Source: UBA2108 sp963925495 (GTDB taxonomy: Bacteria; Bacteroidota; Bacteroidia; Flavobacteriales_G; Salibacteraceae). From it: 12,119 bases of DNA. Shown here one piece after another: positions 1 through 5,796 of the stretch. Every line of letters starts with the position of its first letter. Position 1 is the stretch's first letter. A program made the position numbers and the translations under genes. The stretch covers positions 1-12,119 of the forward strand of contig CAWUST010000070.1 in assembly GCA_963925495.1 (NCBI GenBank), in the 5' to 3' direction. The notes beneath the pieces are model-generated. The model was not told where the DNA came from, ran no database searches, and was given only the letters and a program-made list of their open reading frames with translations.

Positions 1-1
1 A

Positions 2-286
2 CAAGGACTTGAAATAGATTGGGCTTGCGTTGCTTGGGGTGGAAATTTTCATATGAACAATACTGATTGGAAATGTCAAAATTTTAAAGGAACAAAATGG
101 CAAAATATCAATAAAGATGTAGATAAAGAGTATCTTAAAAATACATACAGAGTTCTTTTAACCAGAGCGAGACAAGGAATGGTCATTTTCATTCCAGAAA
201 GTAGTGATATTGACCATACAAGACAAAAAGAGTTCTATGATAATACATTTGAATATTTAAAGACAATTGGAATTCAAGTATTATAA
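2..286 (+). CDS. DUF2075 / SF1 helicase-like protein, C-terminal fragment
   Basis: This is the last 94 codons of a gene that starts before the window. The frame is open from base 2; an internal ATG at 53 is not a start, because the conserved sequence runs through it. Two superfamily-1 helicase motifs are visible: QGLEIDW (motif V-like) at the left edge, and NTYRVLLTRARQGMVIFIP (motif VI, with the arginines that contact ATP). The tail pattern, DxTR followed by YD and then F/YEYL and a GI near the end, is what I know from the DUF2075 (schlafen/GIY-YIG-linked DNA/RNA helicase) family. Such proteins are predicted ATP-driven nucleic-acid remodelers and often lie in accessory or defence-type regions. 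The N-terminal nuclease or Walker A part is outside the window, so the full architecture is unknown. Family assignment is fairly sure; biological role is inference. Confidence 0.85.
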   Translation, partial: QGLEIDWACVAWGGNFHMNNTDWKCQNFKGTKWQNINKDVDKEYLKNTYRVLLTRARQGMVIFIPESSDIDHTRQKEFYDNTFEYLKTIGIQVL

Positions 287-292
287 TAACAG

Positions 293-376
293 GAGTAAAA
301 TTTACCTTCGACAATAAAACAAAGGTAATTATTTCATATATTTACGCTCGTAAAGATAACGAGTGTAAAATTTACC
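293..376 (+). promoter_or_regulatory. Candidate operator array upstream of fic: two GTAAAATTTACC boxes and an 11-bp inverted repeat
   Basis: The 100-bp gap before the Fic gene holds the 12-mer GTAAAATTTACC twice (295-306 and 365-376, exactly 70 bp apart). Each is near-palindromic (GTAAA-A-TTTAC). Between them TTTACGCTCGT (341-351) and ACGAGTGTAAA (359-369) form an 11-bp inverted repeat with one mismatch (a G.U in RNA) around a 7-nt AAAGATA spacer. The second box overlaps the right arm and ends 10 nt before the ATG. TATATTTA at 337-344 is one base off the Bacteroidota -7 consensus TAnnTTTG. The arrangement suggests an operator occupied by the wHTH of the downstream Fic protein, but binding is inference. 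Confidence 0.5.
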
Positions 377-386
377 CTTGTTCAAA

Positions 387-1472
387 ATGAGTGATTTTAA
401 GAAAGATATACCGTATAATGAGTTACCATTATCGCCTCCAAAAAGTAATCTGGAAACAACTAACATCTTGCGAAAAACCATAACTGCCAGTAGAGCATTA
501 GCAAATCTAAATGGCGCAATAATAAACCTTCCAAATCCTCAATTATTTCTTGATACAATTCATTTACAGGAAGCAAAAGCTAGTTCTGAAATTGAAAATA
601 TTATTACCACTAACGATGAGCTTTACAAATCTGCTGTTGCAGATAAAAAGTTTGAAAACTCAGCTGCTAAAGAAGTAATAAGTTACAAAAATGCTTTATG
701 GCACGGATTAAAGCAATTAGAGTCAAGACCTTTTATAACAACAAATCTCTGCATTGATATAATGCAACGAATTAAAGAAAACACATCAAGTGTTAGAGCC
801 AATCCAGGAACCACTCTTTCTAACACAAATGGAGGTGTTATTTATACACCTCCATCTGGAGAAGATGTCATTCGTGAAAAATTATCCGATTTTGAAAAAT
901 TCATAAATGAAGATGATTCACTTGATCCATTAATTAAAATGGCGTTGATGCATTATCAATTTGAGGCAATACAACCGTTCTCTGATGGAAATGGTAGAAC
1001 TGGACGAATTTTACTTTTGCTCTACCTTAAAATGGAAAAGCTATTAGATGTTCCAGCTATTTATTTAAGCGAATACATTATTCAAAACAAATCAGAATAC
1101 TATAAAAGATTAAGATTAGTAACTGAAAAAGAAGATTGGGAAAGTTGGATTATGTACATGTTAGACATGATTGAAAGTACTGCTCAAAAAGGGTTAATTC
1201 GATTAAAAGAAATAATCGAATTAATGCATAAAATGTCAGAAGAAATAAAAGAGGAACTTCCTAAGGTTTACACCAAAGATTTAATAGAAATAATTTTTAA
1301 ACTTCCATACACTAAAAGGCAAAATTTAATTGATGCTAGACTTGGAACTCCTAAAACTGTAGGGAATTACTTAATGGCACTCGAAGATAAAGGATTTCTT
1401 AAATCAGTAAAAGTTGGAAAAGAAAAACTATATCTAAATCAAAGACTAATGAAGATACTTGAAAAGAAATAA
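387..1472 (+). CDS. Fic-family protein with C-terminal winged helix; catalytic His replaced by Gln
   Basis: The protein is 361 residues when started at the ATG at 387; an in-frame TTG at 378 is possible but less likely. Fic proteins normally transfer AMP from ATP to Ser/Thr/Tyr of a target. The N-terminal part (Fic_N-like) carries SSEIEN at residues 66-71, which fits the class II inhibitory helix motif (S/T)xxxE(G/N). The Fic core reads EAIQPFSDGNGRTGR, with Gln196 (codon CAA, 972-974) where HPFx(D/E)GNGR has its catalytic His. The rest of the anion-binding loop is intact. Residues about 295-361 look like a winged helix (QNLIDARLGTPKTVGNYL as helix-turn-helix, then a GFLKSVKVGKEKLYL wing). 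The layout resembles SoFic-type proteins. The family call is firm; AMPylation activity is doubtful. Autoregulation through the upstream repeats is plausible. Confidence 0.9.
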   Translation: MSDFKKDIPYNELPLSPPKSNLETTNILRKTITASRALANLNGAIINLPNPQLFLDTIHLQEAKASSEIENIITTNDELYKSAVADKKFENSAAKEVISYKNALWHGLKQLESRPFITTNLCIDIMQRIKENTSSVRANPGTTLSNTNGGVIYTPPSGEDVIREKLSDFEKFINEDDSLDPLIKMALMHYQFEAIQPFSDGNGRTGRILLLLYLKMEKLLDVPAIYLSEYIIQNKSEYYKRLRLVTEKEDWESWIMYMLDMIESTAQKGLIRLKEIIELMHKMSEEIKEELPKVYTKDLIEIIFKLPYTKRQNLIDARLGTPKTVGNYLMALEDKGFLKSVKVGKEKLYLNQRLMKILEKK

Positions 1473-1484
1473 AACAACGAAAAC

Positions 1485-1547
1485 ACAACACTATGTATAG
1501 TGCATAGCACCCCTCGGGATGCTACGACACCATACATTAACCGTTGT
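1485..1547. repeat. Imperfect palindrome with ACAAC/GTTGT ends (attC-like or Bacteroidota intergenic repeat)
   Basis: Thirteen bases after the Fic stop there is a 63-bp element with nested pairing. ACAAC (1485-1489) pairs with GTTGT (1543-1547), ATGTAT (1493-1498) with ATACAT (1532-1537), and TAGCA (1505-1509) with TGCTA (1520-1524); the tip is CCC/GGG. The arms are unequal (3 versus 5 unpaired bases in the first interior loop), giving the extrahelical-base look of integron attC sites. The ends do not match the canonical RYYYAAC/GTTRRRY cores well. Similar ACAAC...GTTGT palindromes are, from memory, scattered between genes in Bacteroidota. No U-tract follows, so it is a poor intrinsic terminator. 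Confidence 0.5.
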
Positions 1548-1589
1548 AAAACATTAAAAACACTCTTCAAAAAAAATTAAGAGATCAAT

Positions 1590-2369
1590 ATGAATCAATT
1601 AACGTCTAAGCTTTTTTTCCAGTCAAGGTTTTGGTTTCTTTTTATTTGTTTGAATTTCCATTTATCTGCGAACGCTCAGACTTTCATTAATTTTGAATCA
1701 GGAGCATTATTTACAGGTATTAATGATATTCGAAATGGCAACAATGGAACGTTATTTTCTCTGAAAAATGATTTTTCGACTCCAGTAAGTCCATTTTTGA
1801 GGTTGCGTGCTGGTATTTTATTAAATGGAAAAAATCACTTTTCATTTCTTTATGCTCCCTTAAAAATCGTAGTAAATGGAACAATAGAAAAAAATATACT
1901 GTTTGATGGAAAAGATTTTAAAGCTAACTTACCAATAGAGGCTGTTTACAAGTTTAATTCTTACCGCTTTACCTATAATCGAAGAATCATAATTAAATAC
2001 AATTTTAAAATTGGTCTGGGTTTGTCTGCAAAAATTAGAGATGCGGGAGTCTCGTTGAAGAATAGAGAACATTTAAGAGAAAATTTTAGTATTGGTTTCG
2101 TTCCTCTTGTTAACCTATTAGCCAATTGGGATATATCTCAAAAAATGGGTATTGATTTTTTTGGAGAAGGCATAATTGCAAGTAAAGGCAGAGCCATTGA
2201 CCTTTCCTTATCTGGAAGATATAGTTTCACTAAAAACCTACAAGGAAACATTGGCTATAGAATGCTTGAAGGAGGAGCAGACGGAACTTATCGGTATAAT
2301 TTTGTTCAACTACATTTTATCTTTGCTAGTTTAAACTACTCATTTGATAAAAACAATAAAGAGCCCTAA
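1590..2369 (+). CDS. Probable outer-membrane beta-barrel protein, function unknown
   Basis: This 259-residue protein opens with a classical signal peptide. Lys7 and Arg13 are followed by a hydrophobic stretch at about 14-25, and the cleavage site is ANA|QT after residue 29. The mature part is rich in alternating hydrophobic/polar segments ending in aromatics (for example FRLRAGILL-type and YRFTYNRR-type strands). It has many Gly/Asn turns and a late strand FASLNYSF close to the C terminus, as in Bacteroidota outer-membrane barrels. The last strand is followed by a short polar tail (DKNNKEP), which is less usual. I recognise no named family. The gene stands alone between two palindromic elements, 117 bp after Fic, and I see no clear promoter box. 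Export is well supported; the barrel call is inference from strand pattern. Confidence 0.65.
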   Translation: MNQLTSKLFFQSRFWFLFICLNFHLSANAQTFINFESGALFTGINDIRNGNNGTLFSLKNDFSTPVSPFLRLRAGILLNGKNHFSFLYAPLKIVVNGTIEKNILFDGKDFKANLPIEAVYKFNSYRFTYNRRIIIKYNFKIGLGLSAKIRDAGVSLKNREHLRENFSIGFVPLVNLLANWDISQKMGIDFFGEGIIASKGRAIDLSLSGRYSFTKNLQGNIGYRMLEGGADGTYRYNFVQLHFIFASLNYSFDKNNKEP

Positions 2370-2446
2370 GTGCTTTAGTTTTTATTAGCAATAATTATTT
2401 TGATCGTTTAACAACAAAACCTAAACGCTATTGAAGCACCTTTTAG
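2366..2446. repeat. Long multi-stem palindrome overlapping the end of the barrel gene
   Basis: Four stems nest in 81 bp. CTAAGTGCTT (2366-2375, containing the TAA stop of the barrel gene) pairs with AAGCAC (2434-2439) and, after a CTT bulge, TTAG (2443-2446). CAATA (2389-2393) pairs with TATTG (2429-2433), and CGTTTA (2405-2410) with TAAACG (2422-2427). In total 21 bp can pair. The 3' arm is nearly continuous, while the 5' arm has 13- and 11-nt interruptions. No T-run follows, so it is not a standard terminator. Part of the pairing could be chance in AT-rich DNA. Confidence 0.4.
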
Positions 2447-2464
2447 CCAAACATTAGAACACAT

Positions 2465-2758
2465 TTAAAACAGTCCTTCGATTTTAGAACGCAACCCTTC
2501 AGTGTACTTTTCAACTTTAGTCTTTAACTGTTCAAGCGTTTCACAATCAAATTTCTCCTCGTGGACTTCCTTATCAAAAATTCAAACAGTAACAGTTCCG
2601 TCCCACGTTTTCCCGTAATGTGATTTTGGTGGATAAAATCGGCTAGTCACTCTAAGTATAGCTCCATCGAAGTCTAATTTAAAGCCACTACATCAGGGAT
2701 TAATCTTACCCTGATTTTGCTGAAGGGTTATATGGTTCATTTGATAATTTGATTCCAT
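2465..2758 (-). pseudogene. Short conserved-looking gene interrupted by two in-frame TGA codons
   Basis: Read on the minus strand, 97 codons run from an ATG at 2758 to TAA at 2465-2467 with no frameshift. TGA falls at codon 22 (2693-2695) and codon 59 (2582-2584). The start has a strong GAGGTGG Shine-Dalgarno-like sequence (2764-2770) at good spacing. The encoded text looks like real protein between and after the stops: KINP-stop-CSGFKLDFDG, YGKTWDGTVTV-stop-IFDKE, then an acidic/basic helix to the end (ETLEQLKTKVEKYTEGL). Both TGAs would be Trp by a single G-to-A change, and Trp fits the context. TGA ends normal genes nearby, so recoding is unlikely and I call a recent pseudogene. I cannot name the family; it appears to be a small soluble protein. 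Confidence 0.55.
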
Positions 2759-3103
2759 TTTTACCACCTCTTATTTCGTCTAGTCTTTAAAACAAAATAA
2801 TATTAAATTGCTTCCAAAAATTATATTAAATGAGGAAAATATTTCAATAATAGAATTTCGAAAAGTACTCAAGAATTTTTTTATTCTATTTTTCAAGAAT
2901 AAACTCTTTAACTTCTTTTAATGATAAATTCCCGCAAGAAAAAAAACTAAAGTTTAAAAGGAACCTCAGAATATTACTTTCAATTTAAAAACACTATCAA
3001 ATATTAGTAAATATTTTCTCTTCTACAAAACCGTTTTCTCCTACCAAATGAATAATATACTCCAGATTGTAAGCTATTAACATCTCAATAGAATCATAAG
3101 TGC
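2759..3103. other. Gene-poor AT-rich stretch with possible minus-strand gene relics
   Basis: No intact gene is visible. On the minus strand two short open stretches read like protein. One at 2886-2984 (33 codons, no ATG) includes FLLNFSFFSCGN, a lipobox-like segment, and ends in LKEVKEFILEK. The other, at 2997-3083 (28 codons from an ATG), begins MLIAYNLEYIIHLVGENG. They are in different positions and neither has a convincing start. A 7-bp AT-only hairpin (2999-3016, AAATATT-AGTA-AATATTT) lies downstream of bcp, but no T-run follows on the minus strand. The stretch is best seen as decayed coding DNA between accessory and core genes. Confidence 0.3.
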
Positions 3104-3559
3104 CTAAACCCCCAGAATTTGCTCTGTATGCCCCTTAGTTTTCACCTTAGCAATCACTTCTTCAATTATTCCATTTTCATCAATTACAAAAGTGGTTCTA
3201 TTGATTCCGTCATACTCTTTACCCATGAATTTTTTAGGTCCCCAAACACCGAAAGCGTTTAATACAGTATGGTCTTCATCTGACAAAAGAGAAAAAGGTA
3301 AATCGTGTTTATCAATAAATTTTTGATGGCGAGCAACACTATCTGCACTAACACCTAAAATAGCATATCCTTTTTTGAGAAGCATATTATAATTATCTCT
3401 CAAATTACAAGATTGCACTGTACAACCCGGAGTCATGTCTTTAGGATAAAAATACAGAATCAGTTTTTTACCTGCAAAATCACTTAAAGAAATCGTGCTT
3501 TCGTCTTCAATAATTCCAGAAAAACTGGGTGCTTTATCTCCTTTTTTTAGTGTAATCAT
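3104..3559 (-). CDS. bcp: Thioredoxin-dependent thiol peroxidase (peroxiredoxin Q/Bcp)
   Basis: This is a 151-residue protein of the AhpC/TSA thioredoxin fold that reduces hydrogen peroxide and organic hydroperoxides in the cytoplasm, with electrons from thioredoxin. The motif TPGCTVQSC places the peroxidatic Cys46 and the resolving Cys51 five residues apart, the atypical two-cysteine pattern of the Bcp subfamily. FYPKDMTPGC before it, and GVSADSVARHQKFIDKHDLP with GKEYDGINRTTFVIDENG later, are standard Bcp signatures. Length is normal. It is the last gene of a three-gene operon: its ATG overlaps the TGA of the PaaY-like gene (ATGA), implying translational coupling. Placement with a thiolase and PaaY suggests it protects cells during oxygen-dependent aromatic breakdown, but that link is inference, as bcp is normally a general stress gene. 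Confidence 0.95.
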   Translation of the reverse strand: MITLKKGDKAPSFSGIIEDESTISLSDFAGKKLILYFYPKDMTPGCTVQSCNLRDNYNMLLKKGYAILGVSADSVARHQKFIDKHDLPFSLLSDEDHTVLNAFGVWGPKKFMGKEYDGINRTTFVIDENGIIEEVIAKVKTKGHTEQILGV

Positions 3560-4149
3560 TTTTTATATTTTTTCCAGGTTTTAAATAAGTTTTCTTGTTT
3601 AGGTCGGTCTGCCGGGACTCTTGTTAGAGGCTCGCATTCTTTGAGGGTTTTTATGCAATCTTTCGGTAGTTTTTGGTACAATTCCGTTCCTTTGGTTTTC
3701 CAAGAAATCATTTCATCCGAAACGTCCTTTACCGCTTTTGCAGGATTACCTACAATTACTTTTCGTTTCGGAAAATTAGATGCAGCAGCAACAAAACTCA
3801 AGGCACCAACAATACACTCATCACCAATAACAGAATTATCCATGATAACGGCATTCATTCCTATCAAACAATTTTTGCCAATTGTGCCACCATGCACAAT
3901 TGCACCATGACCAATATGAGCCGAGTTTTTCAGTAAAGTGGTAGTTCCAGGAAACATGTGAATCACACAGTTTTCTTGAACATTGCAACCATCTTCAATG
4001 ATGATTTCGCCCCAATCTCCACGAATAACTGCCCCGGGACCTACGTAAACATTTTTTCCGACAATTACATTACCCGTAACATTTGCCTGTGGATGAACAA
4101 AAGACGAAGGATGTATTACTGGTTTGTACCCATTAAATTCGTAAATCAT
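3556..4149 (-). CDS. paaY: PaaY-like gamma-carbonic-anhydrase-fold hexapeptide protein
   Basis: This 197-residue left-handed beta-helix protein is built of hexapeptide repeats (for example VIVGKNVYVGPGAVIRGD). The three metal ligands of the gamma-carbonic anhydrase fold are present: His64 (CVIH), His81 (HIGHG) and His86 (VHG). Length, the IVGNPAKAV segment and the C-terminal helical tail with EPL...RP agree with PaaY rather than the shorter CaiE/YrdA types. PaaY is a thioesterase of phenylacetate degradation that clears dead-end CoA esters. The adjacent thiolase, whose stop lies 1 nt upstream, strongly supports this reading. The bcp start overlaps its stop. No other paa genes (ring-CoA oxygenase, PaaK, PaaZ) are in the window, so they would lie elsewhere. 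General family is certain; PaaY function is likely. Confidence 0.85.
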   Translation of the reverse strand: MIYEFNGYKPVIHPSSFVHPQANVTGNVIVGKNVYVGPGAVIRGDWGEIIIEDGCNVQENCVIHMFPGTTTLLKNSAHIGHGAIVHGGTIGKNCLIGMNAVIMDNSVIGDECIVGALSFVAAASNFPKRKVIVGNPAKAVKDVSDEMISWKTKGTELYQKLPKDCIKTLKECEPLTRVPADRPKQENLFKTWKKYKK

Positions 4150-4150
4150 T

Positions 4151-5362
4151 TTAGCATTTTTCGATTATAACAGCATAGCCCTGCCCTACTCCAATACACA
4201 TAGTACATAAGGCATATTTTTTATTCCGTTTGTGCAATTCTATTGCTGCAGTTTGAATAATTCGAGTTCCACTTACTCCAAGTGGATGACCTAATGCGAT
4301 TGCACCACCATTTGGATTTATTCTAGAATCGTTATCAGCCAAACCAAGCTCTCTTGTACAAGCCAGAGCCTGTGCTGAAAATGCTTCATTTAATTCAATA
4401 ATATCCATATCGTTGAGCATTAACCCTGCTTTTTTCAAAGCCTCGTTCGAAGCTCCAACAGGACCTATTCCCATAATACGTGGCTCAACTCCTACAACGG
4501 CCCAACTTACTACACGAGCCAGTGGAGTTAAGTTATAATTTTTTAGCCCGTTTTCTGAAGCCAATAACATAGCTGCAGATCCGTCATTTAACCCAGAGGC
4601 ATTACCAGCAGTTACACTTCCGTCTTTTTTAAATGCTGCATGAAGTTTCCCTAATATTTCAGTAGAAGAATTTGGTTTAATAAATTCATCTTTAGAAAAG
4701 ATAATTGAATCTTTTTTAAATTGAGGAATTTCTACAGATACAATCTCTTCAGCATGTCTGCCAGATGCAGTTGCATGAGCTGCTTTTTGTTGTGACCAAT
4801 TTGCGAATTCGTCTTGATCTTCGCGTGAAATATTATATTTTTTAGCTAAGTTTTCAGCCGTTTGCCCCATTCCTTCTGTGCCATAAAGGGCAGCCATTTT
4901 GGGATTAATAAACCGCCAACCGAATGAAGAATCGAACATAGCAGAATCACGCCCGAAAGCCTTCGAACTTTTGGAAATAACCCAAGGGCCACGAGTCATA
5001 TTCTCTACACCACCAGAAATAAATAAATCACCATCACCGACTCGTATAGCTCGAGATCCATGAACAATGGCTGACATTCCACTTGCACAAAGTCTGTTTA
5101 CTGTCTCTCCGGGGACACTCCAAGGTAAACCTGCTAACAAAGAAGACATTCGAGCAACGTTACGGTTGTCCTCTCCTGCTTGATTAGCGCAGCCCATTAT
5201 TACATCTTTTATAGCTTTTGGGTCAATCGAATCATTTCTTTTTATAAGTTCTTTAAGTACTAAAGCTCCTAGATCATCCGTTCTTATTGCTGAAAGAGTC
5301 CCACCAAATTTTCCTATGGGAGTTCTTATGGCATCAACTATATATGCTTCTGTCATATTCAA
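4151..5362 (-). CDS. paaJ: Thiolase, 3-oxoadipyl-CoA type (PaaJ/PcaF-like acetyl-CoA acyltransferase)
   Basis: The protein is 403 residues, typical for a degradative thiolase. It cleaves a 3-oxoacyl-CoA with CoA to acetyl-CoA and a shortened acyl-CoA. The acyl-accepting Cys92 sits in TVNRLCASGMSA, His359 in GGAIALGHPLGVSG, and the proton-transfer Cys389 in CTMCIGVGQG, so all three catalytic residues are there. The early TEAYIVDAIRTPIGKFGG, the GCANQAGEDNRNVARM block and FGWRFINPKMAALYG are characteristic of 3-oxoadipyl-CoA/3-oxo-5,6-dehydrosuberyl-CoA thiolases (PaaJ, PcaF), not of general FadA. The neighbour paaY favours a phenylacetate role; PcaF of the protocatechuate route is the alternative. 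It is first in the operon with paaY and bcp. A second Met at residue 3 could also be the start. Confidence 0.88.
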   Translation of the reverse strand: MNMTEAYIVDAIRTPIGKFGGTLSAIRTDDLGALVLKELIKRNDSIDPKAIKDVIMGCANQAGEDNRNVARMSSLLAGLPWSVPGETVNRLCASGMSAIVHGSRAIRVGDGDLFISGGVENMTRGPWVISKSSKAFGRDSAMFDSSFGWRFINPKMAALYGTEGMGQTAENLAKKYNISREDQDEFANWSQQKAAHATASGRHAEEIVSVEIPQFKKDSIIFSKDEFIKPNSSTEILGKLHAAFKKDGSVTAGNASGLNDGSAAMLLASENGLKNYNLTPLARVVSWAVVGVEPRIMGIGPVGASNEALKKAGLMLNDMDIIELNEAFSAQALACTRELGLADNDSRINPNGGAIALGHPLGVSGTRIIQTAAIELHKRNKKYALCTMCIGVGQGYAVIIEKC

Positions 5363-5384
5363 TTTTCGTTTTTTATTCTGATTC

Positions 5385-5416
5385 TCGATAGTTATCGAAA
5401 TCGGATTCCAAAAGTA
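5385..5416 (-). promoter_or_regulatory. Candidate promoter -7 box and 14-bp palindrome upstream of the thiolase operon
   Basis: On the minus strand TACTTTTG (5409-5416) fits the Bacteroidota -7 consensus TAnnTTTG, 46 nt upstream of the thiolase ATG. No clear TTTG -33 box was found. Just downstream of it, in the predicted leader, lies the palindrome TCGATA-GT-TATCGA (5385-5398), extendable with GATT/AATC through a bulge. It could be an operator next to the start point or a leader hairpin. It could also be a degenerate copy of a CCCGATAGCTATCGGG-type dispersed repeat that I remember from flavobacterial genomes. Confidence 0.35.
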
Positions 5417-5493
5417 TTAAATCCATAGGTTTTAATGGTCTCTTTTAATTGGAATACTCCTTGCATAAGGCAGATTTTTAACACGTATTATTA

Positions 5494-5601
5494 ATGAATC
5501 GAATTTTATTCATTCTCTTTGTATTTCTGCCTAGTTTTTCAGCTCAAACTACCTTGATTTATTCTGAAAATACACATTCAAATTTTCCCTGCTTATTTTA
5601 A
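5494..5601 (+). pseudogene. 35-codon signal-peptide relic of a lost secreted protein
   Basis: A short frame begins with MNRILFILFVFLPSFSAQ, an excellent signal peptide with a cleavage site after FSA, and continues TTLIYSENTHSN before a TAA at 5599-5601. The signal sequence is too well formed to be random. The mature part is only about 17 residues, and the same frame meets a second stop at 5605-5607. A further possibly coding run in the same frame at 5620-5664 (VETAQGIPVLPAGRS) may be more of the same remnant. A tiny secreted peptide is the alternative. It lies alone between the divergent thiolase and SDR genes. Confidence 0.35.
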
Positions 5602-5796
5602 TTTTAAACAACCTCAAACGTAGAAACAGCTCAAGGCATACCTGTTTTACCAGCAGGCAGGAGCTAGAATATCGTATATTTGAGAAAGTTTGCTACGGAC
5701 AATCTTAAGAAATAAAATCCCAGTTAATCCTATTAACATCGCCTTGGCCTTTCCTTCTGAAATCTAGCCATAACACTCACGATACTACTTAATTAA
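5602..5796. other. Leader region of the SDR gene with a weak promoter candidate
   Basis: No intact gene is seen here. TATATTTG at 5675-5682 matches TAnnTTTG on the plus strand, but no TTTG stands at the usual 17-23 nt upstream, and it would give a leader of roughly 110 nt. The rest shows no strong hairpin, riboswitch-like fold or repeat that I can support. Confidence 0.25.

Noticed and set aside
53..286. Separate 77-residue gene beginning at the ATG at 53
   Set aside because: The upstream codons encode the conserved QGLEIDW helicase motif, so the ATG is internal to a longer gene cut by the window edge.
2465..2758. Selenocysteine or TGA=Trp recoding of the interrupted gene as the primary annotation
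   Set aside because: TGA terminates several neighbouring genes, Trp is encoded by TGG in them, and no SECIS-like hairpin was noticed after either TGA; pseudogene is the simpler reading.
2999..3016. Hairpin AAATATT-AGTA-AATATTT as the terminator of the bcp operon
   Set aside because: The stem is AT-only, no T-run follows in the minus direction, and it lies about 90 nt past the stop; chance is likely in such DNA.
3641..4170. Overlapping plus-strand open frames within the paaY gene
   Set aside because: They are antisense shadows of paaY; the minus-strand product has clear hexapeptide repeats and metal ligands.
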